Shown: piece after piece, positions 9,530 through 17,602 of the stretch
Layout: each line of letters begins with the position of its first letter
How positions within the stretch are numbered: position 1 is the stretch's first letter
NCBI RefSeq assembly: GCF_002743335.1
Contig: NZ_PDZB01000012.1
Coordinates: 29,149-93,148 of the forward strand
From: Sporosarcina sp. P32b
GTDB taxonomy: Bacteria > Bacillota > Bacilli > Bacillales_A > Planococcaceae
Direction of reading: 5' to 3'
DNA length: 64,000 nt
The notes under the pieces: generated by a model
Database searches by the model: none
What the model saw: the letters and a program-made list of their open reading frames with translations, nothing else
What the model was told of the DNA's origin: nothing
Made by a program: the position numbers and the translations under genes

Positions 9530-9652
9530 ATGAACAAAATGGCGATGACAGCTGTCGGACTTGGTGCACTTTACCTCATGCGAAATAAGCAGTCACGGGA
9601 AAAACTTATGGAGCAAATTAGTAACCTTTCAGGAATGAACAGTAATCCGTAA
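9530..9652 (+). CDS. Small 40-residue protein, DUF3918-like
   Basis: A 40-codon frame starting at ATG 9530 has an excellent ribosome site (GGAGGTG, eight bases upstream) and a strong terminator 25 bp after its stop. The peptide starts with a short hydrophobic glycine-alanine helix (MNKMAMTAVGLGALYLM) followed by a charged amphipathic half. Bacillus genomes carry many such one-helix proteins of the DUF3918 type; the match is by appearance only. A real short gene is likely, and its function is unknown. Confidence 0.6.
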   Translation: MNKMAMTAVGLGALYLMRNKQSREKLMEQISNLSGMNSNP

Positions 9653-9676
9653 TGCCAATCATTTGCATACACCCGA

Positions 9677-9713
9677 AAAAAACCGGAACCTCTAGAAGGT
9701 TTCCGGTTTTTCA
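9677..9713 (+). terminator. Terminator after the 40-residue gene
   Basis: AACCGGAACCT pairs with AGGTTTCCGGTT (one bulge), bordered by A and T runs. Confidence 0.8.
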
Positions 9714-9747
9714 TTCCCTTAGTAATCTTTCCGACATTAATTCAGAT

Positions 9748-9772
9748 GTTTTCTCTTTTTGAAAGTGGGTAT
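9748..9772 (+). promoter_or_regulatory. Sigma-B-like promoter for csbD
   Basis: GTTTTC (9748-9753), 13 bp, GGGTAT (9767-9772) fits the sigma-B consensus GTTTAA-N12-15-GGGTAT with a perfect -10. The predicted transcript starts near 9780, which supports the ATG at 9806 as the true start of the CsbD gene. Confidence 0.6.
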
Positions 9773-9805
9773 TTATATACTAACAAACGAAATGGAGGAG
9801 ATAAT

Positions 9806-10015
9806 ATGAGTAACAAAGATCACGGTACAGAAGATAAATTAAAAGGAATTGGCAACAAAGTTAAAGGTAGCGTAAAAGATACCGTAGGCGATTTAACTGA
9901 CAACACTAAAATGCAAGCTGAAGGTAAATGGGACAAAGCAAAAGGCGCTGCACAAGAAAAGATCGGTGAAGCGAAAGAACACTTCAGCGACGACGAAGCA
10001 CACCCAGGAAAATAA
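9806..10015 (+). CDS. csbD: CsbD family stress protein
   Basis: A 69-residue, highly charged, glycine- and lysine-rich protein with the CsbD pattern KLKGIGNKVKGSVKDTVGDL...AEGKWDKAKGAAQEKIGEAKE. CsbD proteins are abundant general-stress proteins of unknown mechanism, controlled by sigma-B in Bacillus subtilis. The start at 9806 is chosen because GGAGGAG lies five bases upstream and because the longer frame from 9746 would begin before the predicted transcript start. A sigma-B-like promoter stands directly upstream, matching what is known of the family. Two hairpins follow. Confidence 0.88.
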   Translation: MSNKDHGTEDKLKGIGNKVKGSVKDTVGDLTDNTKMQAEGKWDKAKGAAQEKIGEAKEHFSDDEAHPGK

Positions 10016-10025
10016 TATGTGGGAT

Positions 10026-10062
10026 AACCCAGTCTGTTGCTCAATCAGCAGGCTGGTTTTAT
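10026..10062 (+). terminator. Terminator after csbD
   Basis: An imperfect stem (CCAGTCTG region with CAGGCTGG) ends in TTTTAT on the plus strand. Confidence 0.65.
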
Positions 10063-10072
10063 ATAGGCATAT

Positions 10073-10114
10073 AAAAAGAAGGATCTTCCATTACGATGGG
10101 AGATCCTTCTTTTT
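10073..10114. terminator. Bidirectional terminator between csbD and yflT-like gene
   Basis: AAAAAGAAGGATCT pairs perfectly with AGATCCTTCTTTTT, so it can work in both directions. The leftward gene's stop codon lies at its edge (10114). Confidence 0.85.
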
Positions 10115-10584
10115 CATAACTGGTCTGTACCTATTCGCGGACTATTTGGAATAGGGTTGCCTTCTTCATTCGAATTGCTATCCAGATTTTCTCCGCTGTT
10201 TGTTTGCTGTTGAGCACTATCATGTGGATCTATGGACCGCGCTCGTTCTTCATCTGTCAGTTGATCGACAAACAACGCGATCCCGCCTTCTTTTAAATCA
10301 TTATAAAATGTCTTGGATTCCTGTTTTGTAAAACCCATTTTAATAAAGATCGTCAGCATTTCATCTTTACTATTGAACAAACGACGCGTATGATCCCAAA
10401 ACGATCCTTCCTGAATACCAATTAACTCAATTTCAGAATCACTTTCCAATACTTTTAGATCATCCCGCACATTAGAGACCGCACACATATGATGTTTCTT
10501 AAAACCTTTCGCTTCCAGTTCAGTTATTTTATAAAGGACATTGTCCACTGAATGAAATGTGCCCTCGTATTGTTTATTAGCCAT
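10114..10584 (-). CDS. YflT-domain general stress protein
   Basis: A 156-residue soluble protein. Residues 1-110 match the heat-induced stress protein YflT (general stress protein 17M) domain in appearance: an N-terminal segment YEGTFHSVDNVLYKITELEAKG and a later GFTKQESKTFYNDLKEGGIALFVD. The C-terminal 45 residues are polar, low-complexity and probably disordered. AAGGGAGGTG precedes ATG 10584. A sigma-B-like promoter lies upstream, consistent with its neighbour csbD. The molecular role of the family is unknown. Confidence 0.8.
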   Translation of the reverse strand: MANKQYEGTFHSVDNVLYKITELEAKGFKKHHMCAVSNVRDDLKVLESDSEIELIGIQEGSFWDHTRRLFNSKDEMLTIFIKMGFTKQESKTFYNDLKEGGIALFVDQLTDEERARSIDPHDSAQQQTNSGENLDSNSNEEGNPIPNSPRIGTDQL

Positions 10585-10621
10585 TATCGCACCTCCCTTT
10601 CACGAACACTATGCTATACTT

Positions 10622-10647
10622 CTACCCACTGAAGAACGACTTCACAC
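10622..10647 (-). promoter_or_regulatory. Sigma-B-like promoter for the YflT-type gene
   Basis: On the minus strand GTGTGA (10642-10647), 14 bp, GGGTAG (10622-10627) resembles the sigma-B consensus, with the -10 five of six. It would give a leader of about 30 bases. Confidence 0.45.
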
Positions 10648-10741
10648 ATGATTCTAAATACTTTGCCCGTATCTTCCCATGCATAGTTCTTCATTTCTTG
10701 TACAAGCTATTTGTATCACAGTGAAAAGGAGTGGTTGATTA

Positions 10742-11047
10742 GTGGATATAAAAAAGAAGCTGGAATCTGAAGCTTCAAACATGGGCGGAGAAAAAAAAGA
10801 GCAGATTTTGCAGAACTTCAATCATTTTAAAGGGTATCTTGCCGAAAAGGTGGAAAAGGGTGAAAATCTTGGATTGAGTAATGAACAATTGGCGAAGACA
10901 ACTGAATTTATTTCCAATTACTTATCACGCCATGAGGAACCGAGAAACCGTGAGCAATACTTATTACAGGAATTGTGGGATTCCGGCTCTAAAGAGGAGC
11001 AACATTCTTTGGCACATATGCTTCTGAAAATGGTTCGCCAAGCATAA
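10742..11047 (+). CDS. DUF3243 family protein
   Basis: A 101-residue soluble helical protein starting at GTG 10742 after AAAGGAGTGG. The C-terminal 75 residues (FNHFKGYLAEKVEKGENLGLS...SKEEQHSLAHMLLKMV) match the pattern of DUF3243, as in Bacillus subtilis YmfJ, here with about 25 extra charged residues at the N-terminus. The family has no known function. It is followed after 16 bp by a second small gene with its own good ribosome site, and both share the terminator at 11313, so they form a two-gene unit next to stress genes. Confidence 0.75.
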   Translation: MDIKKKLESEASNMGGEKKEQILQNFNHFKGYLAEKVEKGENLGLSNEQLAKTTEFISNYLSRHEEPRNREQYLLQELWDSGSKEEQHSLAHMLLKMVRQA

Positions 11048-11063
11048 TAGGAGGCGATAAGAC

Positions 11064-11303
11064 GTGGCATCAACAGAAAACCCAAGCCCAAAATATCATC
11101 CGAATACGTATCGTTTGATTCAGACACATCCTGAAAATCTACAGACCAATACAGTTAGTTTGTTCGATTTGCATGAAGATATGCAAACAGTCGACTCCAT
11201 TTCTTTACCTGATCAGCGAAAAGATCTTATGAAAGAAAAAATCAACCACTCCCCTCGTTTTAGTGGCGGTAGCTCGTCTAACGACTATGGTGCACCCCAC
11301 TGA
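11064..11303 (+). CDS. Small hydrophilic protein of unknown function
   Basis: A 79-residue protein starting at GTG 11064 with AGGAGGCGAT upstream. It is polar, proline- and serine-rich at both ends, has no membrane segment and no cysteine, and ends GGSSSNDYGAPH. I recognise no domain. It is very likely co-transcribed with the DUF3243 gene and is followed by a perfect terminator, so it is probably real despite its low-complexity look. Confidence 0.55.
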   Translation: MASTENPSPKYHPNTYRLIQTHPENLQTNTVSLFDLHEDMQTVDSISLPDQRKDLMKEKINHSPRFSGGSSSNDYGAPH

Positions 11304-11312
11304 TTTACCGAT

Positions 11313-11351
11313 AAAAGCTGTACAGTGAAAACTTCACTGTACAGCTTTTCC
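11313..11351 (+). terminator. Terminator of the DUF3243 unit
   Basis: A perfect 17-bp stem (11313-11329 with 11333-11349) with a three-base loop and a T-rich end. Confidence 0.88.
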
Positions 11352-11464
11352 CCGTTTATTTGCAGTGCTTGTCGATATTTCCCGGGAAATGCAGAAACTA
11401 TTATGCAGTCCGAATATTCATTTCCATGATATACTATGATCCGACGGAAATGGAGGTTATGCGG

Positions 11465-12370
11465 ATGAAACCCTGGATGTATCCGCTGCTCGTTGTATTT
11501 GGAGCTGCAAGTTACGGAATTTTATCAACAATTATTAAATTAGCTATTCAAGATGGCTTCACCGCTTCAGAGGCAGTGACGAGCCAATATTATACAGGTT
11601 TTCTATTAGCACTTATTATTTTTATCTTAGTTAAACGTGGCGTCCCGACACTTCGTGGAAGTTTTCCAGTCTTAATTGCAGGATTACTCACAGCGATTAC
11701 TGGAACGGTGTATGGAAAAGCAGTTGAATACATGCCCGCTTCATTGGCGGTCGTATTACTCTTTCAATTTACATGGATCGGAATGCTGTATGAATGTATA
11801 GGAGCGAAGCGTCTACCCAAACAATCTGAAGTGGTGTCGCTTGTCTTTCTATTCGGCGGAACAATTTTAGCTGCTGGATTGATTGACGTCGATGTAAGCG
11901 GGATTCCATGGCAAGGTTGGGCGTGGGGACTTGCTGCCGCCTTTAGTTTCGCGGCATTCGTTACAGCGAATCAGAAGCCAGTGCCTGGGATGGATGTAGT
12001 GACACGGTTGTTCTTAATGTCATTTTACGCAGCCATTGTTATTACATTTTTCCAGTCTCCAGAAATTTTATGGAACGGTATGTTGGGTGATGGTTTATGG
12101 ATTTATGGTGCCATTTTAGGTGTGTTCGGCATCGTTCTGCCCATTTTCTTGTTTTCAATCGGAGTGCCGAAAGTCGGTGCGGGTATGTCTTCTATTTTAA
12201 GTGCTGTTGAGTTGCCTGTGGCGATTATCGCTTCGATGCTGTTGCTTGGCGAAAGGTTAACTTTATTGCAGTTTCTCGGCATTTTCCTAGTGTTATTCGG
12301 GATGACTTGGCCTGCCATGTTGCAACGTTTTGCGATAAAGAGGAGATTACGGTTAAGACAAGCGGAGTAA
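11465..12370 (+). CDS. EamA/DMT-family transporter
   Basis: Inner-membrane exporter-type protein of 301 residues with ten hydrophobic segments in two EamA repeats; the second repeat ends in the usual SAVELPVAIIASMLLLGERLT segment. The start at 11465 (MKPWMYP) is eight bases after GGAGG. The frame is open further upstream to 11360, but that stretch has no ribosome site and would add a non-family extension. A single gene with a strong shared terminator. The substrate is unknown. It is one of three DMT genes in this window. Confidence 0.85.
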   Translation: MKPWMYPLLVVFGAASYGILSTIIKLAIQDGFTASEAVTSQYYTGFLLALIIFILVKRGVPTLRGSFPVLIAGLLTAITGTVYGKAVEYMPASLAVVLLFQFTWIGMLYECIGAKRLPKQSEVVSLVFLFGGTILAAGLIDVDVSGIPWQGWAWGLAAAFSFAAFVTANQKPVPGMDVVTRLFLMSFYAAIVITFFQSPEILWNGMLGDGLWIYGAILGVFGIVLPIFLFSIGVPKVGAGMSSILSAVELPVAIIASMLLLGERLTLLQFLGIFLVLFGMTWPAMLQRFAIKRRLRLRQAE

Positions 12371-12384
12371 ACAGAAAAATGAAT

Positions 12385-12429
12385 AAAACAAACGAGACTT
12401 CACTGGATTAGTGAAGTCTCGTTTGTTTT
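12385..12429. terminator. Bidirectional terminator
   Basis: A perfect 20-bp stem (12385-12404 with 12410-12429) begins with AAAAC and ends with GTTTT, serving both the DMT gene and the convergent hydrolase gene. Confidence 0.88.
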
Positions 12430-12446
12430 GTATACCGACCAAATCA

Positions 12447-13082
12447 TTATAGCGAACGTATAAACGTCACCAAGTCTTGCTGATTCTCTGGCGTTACGCC
12501 ATGTCCGTCAGCATATGTCTTAAACGTAACATTTGCTCCGAGCGATTCGAAATACTCCTTGCTTTCCACTCCCGATTGGGATGGAATGACGTAATCATAG
12601 TCACCATGGGAAATGAATATATGTTGATTTTCCACAGACTGTATTGCGTATTCATTCTTGACGAAATCAGGTACGTACCCGCTAAGTGCCACTACGCCAT
12701 GGGGTGAAGGTATCAACGTTACCCCCAATGCTTGTGCAAGTACAGCTCCCTGGCTGAAACCGATGACCGTCAAATGCTCGGGGTCTAGATCATACTCCTG
12801 GATGGCTTCGCGAATGAATGATTGGATGTAGACGAGTACTTTATCGAATACTTCACGAACCGGCTTTCCTTCTTCTTCAATTGTGAAAAATGCATAGCCT
12901 GGCTTATGAACGATGGGTCCTCTCAAACTGAAAATATGATGGGTATCTTTAAAGTCTTTGACTAGTTGTGGTAAATCTCCTTCATGACTCCCCATTCCAT
13001 GAAGTAAAAATAGTGCAGATTGTTTCTCTGCTGCATTCGTTGGCTTTGTATGTGTAAAAGTAAATGGTGATTTCAAAGTCAT
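12447..13082 (-). CDS. Alpha/beta hydrolase, phospholipase/carboxylesterase type
   Basis: A 211-residue cytoplasmic serine hydrolase. The nucleophile elbow is GFSQGA, the oxyanion segment LFLLHGMGSHEGDL is near residue 25, the acid is in SHGDYDYVIP, and the base is in YADGHGVTPE. Length and order match the carboxylesterase/lysophospholipase group (YodD-like). AAAGGGGAG precedes the ATG. It is monocistronic. The natural ester is unknown. Confidence 0.82.
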   Translation of the reverse strand: MTLKSPFTFTHTKPTNAAEKQSALFLLHGMGSHEGDLPQLVKDFKDTHHIFSLRGPIVHKPGYAFFTIEEEGKPVREVFDKVLVYIQSFIREAIQEYDLDPEHLTVIGFSQGAVLAQALGVTLIPSPHGVVALSGYVPDFVKNEYAIQSVENQHIFISHGDYDYVIPSQSGVESKEYFESLGANVTFKTYADGHGVTPENQQDLVTFIRSL

Positions 13083-13156
13083 TCTCCCCTTTTCTCTTCA
13101 TTATGCCACTAGTTTACCATAGAAAAAAGCGCCTGCCACTTTATGCGACAGACGTG

Positions 13157-13247
13157 TTAAACAGCTCGTTTCATTTCTGGGTTGGCTAATACTTCATCCT
13201 AGTTGATTATGCCATTTTTAATTTGATCACGCGTTTGGTAAACTCTT
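13157..13247 (-). pseudogene. Possible decayed C-terminal coding remnant
   Basis: Directly after the ABC ATPase stop, the minus strand reads in another frame as VYQTRDQIKNGIIN, a TAG stop (13199-13201), then DEVLANPEMKRAV and a final stop. The composition looks like protein rather than chance, but no start or ribosome site is present. I do not recognise a parent gene. It could be coincidence. Confidence 0.3.
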
Positions 13248-13925
13248 TTATTCCACTATATAACCATCCCGCATTGTAATTACCCGATCAACATACGGTA
13301 GCATCTCTTCGTCATGCGTCACCATCAATGTCGTCAACTTTAAGGTGCGTGTTAGTTCCTGCAGTAATTCCATCACACCTTTTGAGCGTTTCGTATCAAG
13401 ACTGGCAGTAGGTTCATCGGCAAATAAGATCTTTGGACGATGGATGATTGCACGTGCAATCGCCACACGTTGACGCTCGCCTCCTGATAAGGAAGAAGGA
13501 TACGACTCTTTGCGGTGCTCCATTTCAACTAACTTCAACATCTCTTCTATTGCATTAGTCTGTTCCTTTTTGCTCATTTTTGTTTCTGATACATCAAGCA
13601 TCAACTGCAGTTGCTCTTCTACCGTCAAAAATGGAACTAAGTGAGATGACTGAAAAACAAATCCGAAGTCTGTCGCCCGAATATGGCGAACCTCTTCCGG
13701 ACTCATCTTCGTCATGTCTTTTCCATCAAACATAATTTCACCGGTGGATGCTTTTTGCAATCCTGCCGCGATAGTTAGAATCGTCGATTTACCAGATCCT
13801 GAAGGTCCGATCAGCGCGGTTATTTCTCCTTCTTTTAAAGATAAATTCACACCTTTTAATATCTCTTCTTCAACTTCTCCATTAGAGAAGGTTTTCTTTA
13901 CTTCATCTATAATAAAGGCAGACAT
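13248..13925 (-). CDS. ABC transporter ATP-binding protein (MacB/LolD type)
   Basis: A 225-residue ATPase with Walker A (GPSGSGKST), signature LSGGERQR and Walker B followed by DEPTASLD, the form typical of the MacB/LolD/FtsE branch. It energises the FtsX-like permease encoded just upstream; the gap is one base. The start at 13925 (MSAFII) has AAGGAGAG seven bases upstream; the longer frame to 13964 overlaps the permease without a ribosome site. Such pairs export antimicrobial peptides or lipids, or act mechanically at the envelope. The operon carries a direct-repeat box upstream that recurs next to the kinase gene at 60.7 kb. Confidence 0.87.
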   Translation of the reverse strand: MSAFIIDEVKKTFSNGEVEEEILKGVNLSLKEGEITALIGPSGSGKSTILTIAAGLQKASTGEIMFDGKDMTKMSPEEVRHIRATDFGFVFQSSHLVPFLTVEEQLQLMLDVSETKMSKKEQTNAIEEMLKLVEMEHRKESYPSSLSGGERQRVAIARAIIHRPKILFADEPTASLDTKRSKGVMELLQELTRTLKLTTLMVTHDEEMLPYVDRVITMRDGYIVE

Positions 13926-13926
13926 A

Positions 13927-14958
13927 TTACATCTCTCCTTGTTGAATCGCTTGAAGCGGTTCAATATTTTTCACTTGGAATCCTGAAATAGTAGCACCGA
14001 TAAAACCAACCACCATAAATACTGCAGATAACATCAATACAGTATCCATCGTTAAGTGGAACGGCATGCCTTCAGGGGCAATCAAACTAAATGCTTGGCT
14101 GAGTGCAATCGACAACGCGAGTGAAATAGCGGTAATAACTAGCATCTGATACCAAATCATCTTAAATAATGATATCGTCTTCATACCGATTGCTTTCAAT
14201 ATGCCGTACAATCCGATTTTCTGAACGTTCATCATATAGAAGAAAATTGCAAATAGCATACCGCTAATAATGACCAAGAACCAAACGATCATATTTAATG
14301 ACATCTGCTCTGCATTGTAACTTGGAATGGCATTTAAGAATTCTTTATTTGAAAAAGAATCTAATGCACTAAGTGTCGGTGCATCTTTACCTGGTATGAA
14401 AATCGTTTGCATTTCCATCACTCGATAAATTTCCTGGTAGTTCGTCATGTCAATGAAAGCAACGGGTGCGTGACTATACTTTTGCTGGTCAACAAATCCT
14501 TTAACGATGAATTCTCCACTGAATTGATTATTCGTTAAGACGTCACCCACTTGAATTCCATCTTCTTGTAAAGAACGATCCAGAACAATCTCACCTTCTT
14601 TGACCTTTTCGAACAGCGCTGAATCAGTAGAGGTAACGAATGCCAGACTATGCTGTTTATCGTCCTCGTCATTGACGAATCCCATCTGAACCGAAAATGC
14701 AGTTGCTTCAGGATGGTCTATTAGGATTTGTTGCTGAACTCCTTCATCAATTTTCGAAAGATTATAGGTTTTATCTGCATCTTTATCTAAATAAAATTGC
14801 CCTTGCGGTAAGTCTTTAATAAGCGCTGCATTATCCTGGGATAGTCCATTTGCCAGTCCGGAAATAATAAATGTCAAGAAGCTGACGAGGAATATAATGG
14901 ATCCAAGAATCAAGAATCTAGTTTTGTTTTTCTTCATTTCTTTCCATGCAATTTTCAT
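13927..14958 (-). CDS. FtsX-like ABC permease
   Basis: A 343-residue permease with one N-terminal helix (about residues 15-35), a soluble extracytoplasmic domain of about 190 residues and three C-terminal helices carrying the FtsX domain (YGILKAIGMKTISLFKM). This four-helix layout is that of MacB-type permeases, which work as homodimers with a MacB-like ATPase. GGAGG precedes ATG 14958. It is the first gene of a two-gene operon. The direct-repeat box at 15008-15024 suggests control by an OmpR-type response regulator. Confidence 0.85.
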   Translation of the reverse strand: MKIAWKEMKKNKTRFLILGSIIFLVSFLTFIISGLANGLSQDNAALIKDLPQGQFYLDKDADKTYNLSKIDEGVQQQILIDHPEATAFSVQMGFVNDEDDKQHSLAFVTSTDSALFEKVKEGEIVLDRSLQEDGIQVGDVLTNNQFSGEFIVKGFVDQQKYSHAPVAFIDMTNYQEIYRVMEMQTIFIPGKDAPTLSALDSFSNKEFLNAIPSYNAEQMSLNMIVWFLVIISGMLFAIFFYMMNVQKIGLYGILKAIGMKTISLFKMIWYQMLVITAISLALSIALSQAFSLIAPEGMPFHLTMDTVLMLSAVFMVVGFIGATISGFQVKNIEPLQAIQQGEM

Positions 14959-15004
14959 ATTGATTGCCTCCGTGTTTTTCTTTATACTCTTATCTTACCG
15001 TGCG

Positions 15005-15037
15005 AAGATGAACGGAGAATGAACAATACATTACAAT
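15005..15037 (-). promoter_or_regulatory. Direct-repeat response-regulator box upstream of the FtsX operon
   Basis: Two ATGAAC units (plus strand, 15008-15013 and 15019-15024) are 11 bp apart, the spacing of OmpR-family operators. The same block, including a TTACAAT seven bases further on, recurs at 60674-60703. A TATAAA suitable as -10 lies 18 bases after the second repeat in the direction of the operon. Confidence 0.5.
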
Positions 15038-15126
15038 GCACTTTTTTTCATTCTGTTTTAAAAGAGATATGACTTCCTATTTTTCTATCACTATGTGAAA
15101 ATTGTAATAACGAAGGAGGGATTTTG

Positions 15127-16077
15127 ATGATTCGTTTTGATGAAGTAACTAAGAGTTATGACATGTCACGTTTAGCCGTAGATTCAGTGAGTTTAGAAAT
15201 TGAACGTGGAGAGTTTCTTGTGCTAGTCGGACCAAGTGGTTGTGGTAAAACAACTACACTTAAGATGATTAACCGATTGATCCCACTGACAAAAGGGACA
15301 ATTTGGCTCGATGGCAAGCGGATCAGTGATTATCCGATCCATGAACTCCGATGGCAAATCGGTTATGTGTTACAGCAGATTGCGTTATTTCCGCATATGA
15401 CGATCGAGGAAAATATTGCAGTTGTTCCTGAACTGGTTGGGTGGAAAAAGAAAGACATCCGTGCACGCGTAACGGAACTACTTGAAATGGTTGGGTTAGA
15501 TCCCCAAGTGTACAGGAAGCGTAAACCGCATGAATTATCTGGCGGTCAGCAACAGCGGATCGGTGTCGTGCGCGCACTTGCTGCAGACCCAGACATTCTA
15601 TTGATGGATGAGCCATTTAGTGCACTAGATCCAATCAGTCGCCTAAAGTTGCAAGATGATTTGCTAGAATTACAAAATCGAATTCAAAAAACTATTGTCT
15701 TTGTCACACATGATTTACAGGAAGCATTTAAACTAGGCGATCGTGTCTGCATTATGAATCAGGGCAAGATTGAACAAATTGCAACACCACAAGAGATCCT
15801 AACTAAACCTGCTTCACCGTTCGTGCGCGAGTTCACAGCATCCGCTGCAGCACGCACATTTTCCATTAAGGATCATATAGAAGAGATTCCAACAGATCTT
15901 TCGCTAGCTTTTGCAATCCCAATTGATTCTGAATGGGGCCCACTCTTGCAGTTCTTAGCTTCTGAAGATCAAGTGGCGATTAAACAAAATGGACAAGTCA
16001 TTGGAATGGTTACCCGAAAAGGAATTCTACAATTTCTAGCGGAGCAATCGCTCAAGGGAGGAACGTCTAATGAATAA
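15127..16077 (+). CDS. ABC transporter ATP-binding protein, OpuCA/ProV-like
   Basis: A 316-residue ATPase of the quaternary-amine transporter class. Walker A (GPSGCGKTT), signature LSGGQQQR and DEPFSALD are all intact. The last 80 residues resemble a single degenerate CBS-type regulatory domain (DQVAIKQNGQVIGMVTRKGILQFL). ATG 15127 is used, six bases after AAGGAGGG. The gene overlaps the following permease gene by eight bases. Known relatives import glycine betaine, choline, carnitine or ergothioneine. Confidence 0.87.
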   Translation: MIRFDEVTKSYDMSRLAVDSVSLEIERGEFLVLVGPSGCGKTTTLKMINRLIPLTKGTIWLDGKRISDYPIHELRWQIGYVLQQIALFPHMTIEENIAVVPELVGWKKKDIRARVTELLEMVGLDPQVYRKRKPHELSGGQQQRIGVVRALAADPDILLMDEPFSALDPISRLKLQDDLLELQNRIQKTIVFVTHDLQEAFKLGDRVCIMNQGKIEQIATPQEILTKPASPFVREFTASAAARTFSIKDHIEEIPTDLSLAFAIPIDSEWGPLLQFLASEDQVAIKQNGQVIGMVTRKGILQFLAEQSLKGGTSNE

Positions 16078-17587
16078 TTTTCTAGATGTTTTTCAAAACA
16101 GACGTGGTCAATTACTGGAAGCACTGATCGAACATATTCAGATTTCATTAATCTCCTTATTAATTGCGGTGGTCATCGCAGTTCCACTAGGAATCTATTT
16201 GACAAACCGGCGAAAAATAGCGGAATCTGTCATTGGTGCAAGCGCTGTATTGCAGACGATTCCTTCTCTCGCATTACTCGGTCTATTGATTCCGTTATTC
16301 GGTATAGGGAAAATACCCGCTATTATTGCGTTAGTAGTCTATGCATTGCTGCCCATTTTGCGCAATACATACACGGGCATTAAAGAAGTCGACCCTTCAC
16401 TTCGAGAAGCAGCGACTGCAATGGGAATGAATACACGAAAGCGGCTAATGAAAGTTGAATTACCGCTTGCGATGCCGATCATCATGGCCGGTATCCGCAC
16501 ATCGATGGTATTAATCGTTGGAACCGCAACATTAGCTGCTTTGATTGGCGCGGGTGGTCTAGGTGATTTGATATTGCTTGGAATTGATCGCAATAACCCT
16601 TCACTAATCGTACTAGGTGCTATACCCGCAGCGTTACTTGCGCTCTTCTTTGATTTCCTATTAAAGATATTCGAAGGGCTTTCATTCAGAAAAGCTATTA
16701 CCGCATTTGCCATTTTCATTATTGCGGCTGTCTTGATGATTGCGGCACCATTTATAGGAGGTAACTCCAAAAATGAAATAGTCATCGGAGCCAAGCTTGG
16801 CGCAGAACCTGAAATTCTGATTAATATGTATAAATTACTAATCGAAGACCAAACCGATCTGTCCGTCGAATTAAAACCGGGCCTCGGTAAAACGTCCTTC
16901 GTCTTCAACGCCCTGAGATCGGGAAGTATTGATTTGTATCCTGAATTTACGGGTACCGCTATTTCTGAATTCTTGAAAGAGCAAGCCGTCAGCAATGATC
17001 GTGATGAAGTATATGAGCAAGCACGAAAAGGACTAGATGAACAATTTACTATGACGCTCCTAACACCAATGTCCTTCAATAATACGTACACACTTGCTGT
17101 CTCCAAAGCATTCCAAGAAGAGTACGGACTGAAAACAATATCTGATCTGGCCGCAGTCGAGAAAGCCGTGAAAGCAGGCTTCACTCTCGAATTTAATGAC
17201 CGTGAAGATGGATACCTGGGCATCCAGAAGCTTTATGGCATCACGTTCCCTTCTATCCAAACGATGGAACCGAAGCTACGCTATCAGGCAATAGAAGCAG
17301 GCGAGATCAATTTGATGGATGCCTATTCGACAGATAGCGAACTACGAGAATACGAAATGTCCGTTCTTGAAGACGACAAAGAACTGTTCCCTCCATATCA
17401 AGGCGCACCATTACTTCGTAAAGAGACGCTGAAAAAGTATCCAGAGCTTGAGGATGCGTTAAACAGCCTCGCTGGAATCGTGACAGATGATGAGATGCGT
17501 GAAATGAATTATCAAGTAAATGCGGAAGGTGCCAACGCAAAAGAAGTAGCAGAGGCATTTTTGAAAGAACAAGGTTTGTTGGAGTAA
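16070..17587 (+). CDS. Fused ABC permease/substrate-binding protein (OpuC/EgtU type)
   Basis: A 505-residue fusion. Residues 1-225 are a permease with about six helices and an EAA loop (SLREAATAMGMNTRKRLMKVELPLAMP). After a further membrane segment, residues 240-505 are an extracytoplasmic OpuAC-type binding domain (NEIVIGAKLGAEPEILINMY...IDLYPEFTGTAISEF). Fusions of this kind include betaine/choline importers and the ergothioneine importer EgtUBC; the segment AGFTLEFNDREDGYLGIQKLYG deserves comparison with the latter. The gene overlaps the ATPase gene, so a complete importer is made from two genes. Confidence 0.85.
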   Translation: MNNFLDVFQNRRGQLLEALIEHIQISLISLLIAVVIAVPLGIYLTNRRKIAESVIGASAVLQTIPSLALLGLLIPLFGIGKIPAIIALVVYALLPILRNTYTGIKEVDPSLREAATAMGMNTRKRLMKVELPLAMPIIMAGIRTSMVLIVGTATLAALIGAGGLGDLILLGIDRNNPSLIVLGAIPAALLALFFDFLLKIFEGLSFRKAITAFAIFIIAAVLMIAAPFIGGNSKNEIVIGAKLGAEPEILINMYKLLIEDQTDLSVELKPGLGKTSFVFNALRSGSIDLYPEFTGTAISEFLKEQAVSNDRDEVYEQARKGLDEQFTMTLLTPMSFNNTYTLAVSKAFQEEYGLKTISDLAAVEKAVKAGFTLEFNDREDGYLGIQKLYGITFPSIQTMEPKLRYQAIEAGEINLMDAYSTDSELREYEMSVLEDDKELFPPYQGAPLLRKETLKKYPELEDALNSLAGIVTDDEMREMNYQVNAEGANAKEVAEAFLKEQGLLE

Positions 17588-17602
17588 ACGTGTGGGTGGC
17601 GT

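Noticed and set aside
16339..17223. Long open frame on the minus strand inside the fused importer gene
   Set aside because: It is a shadow of the well-supported rightward gene, has no ribosome site and its translation is low in protein-like character.
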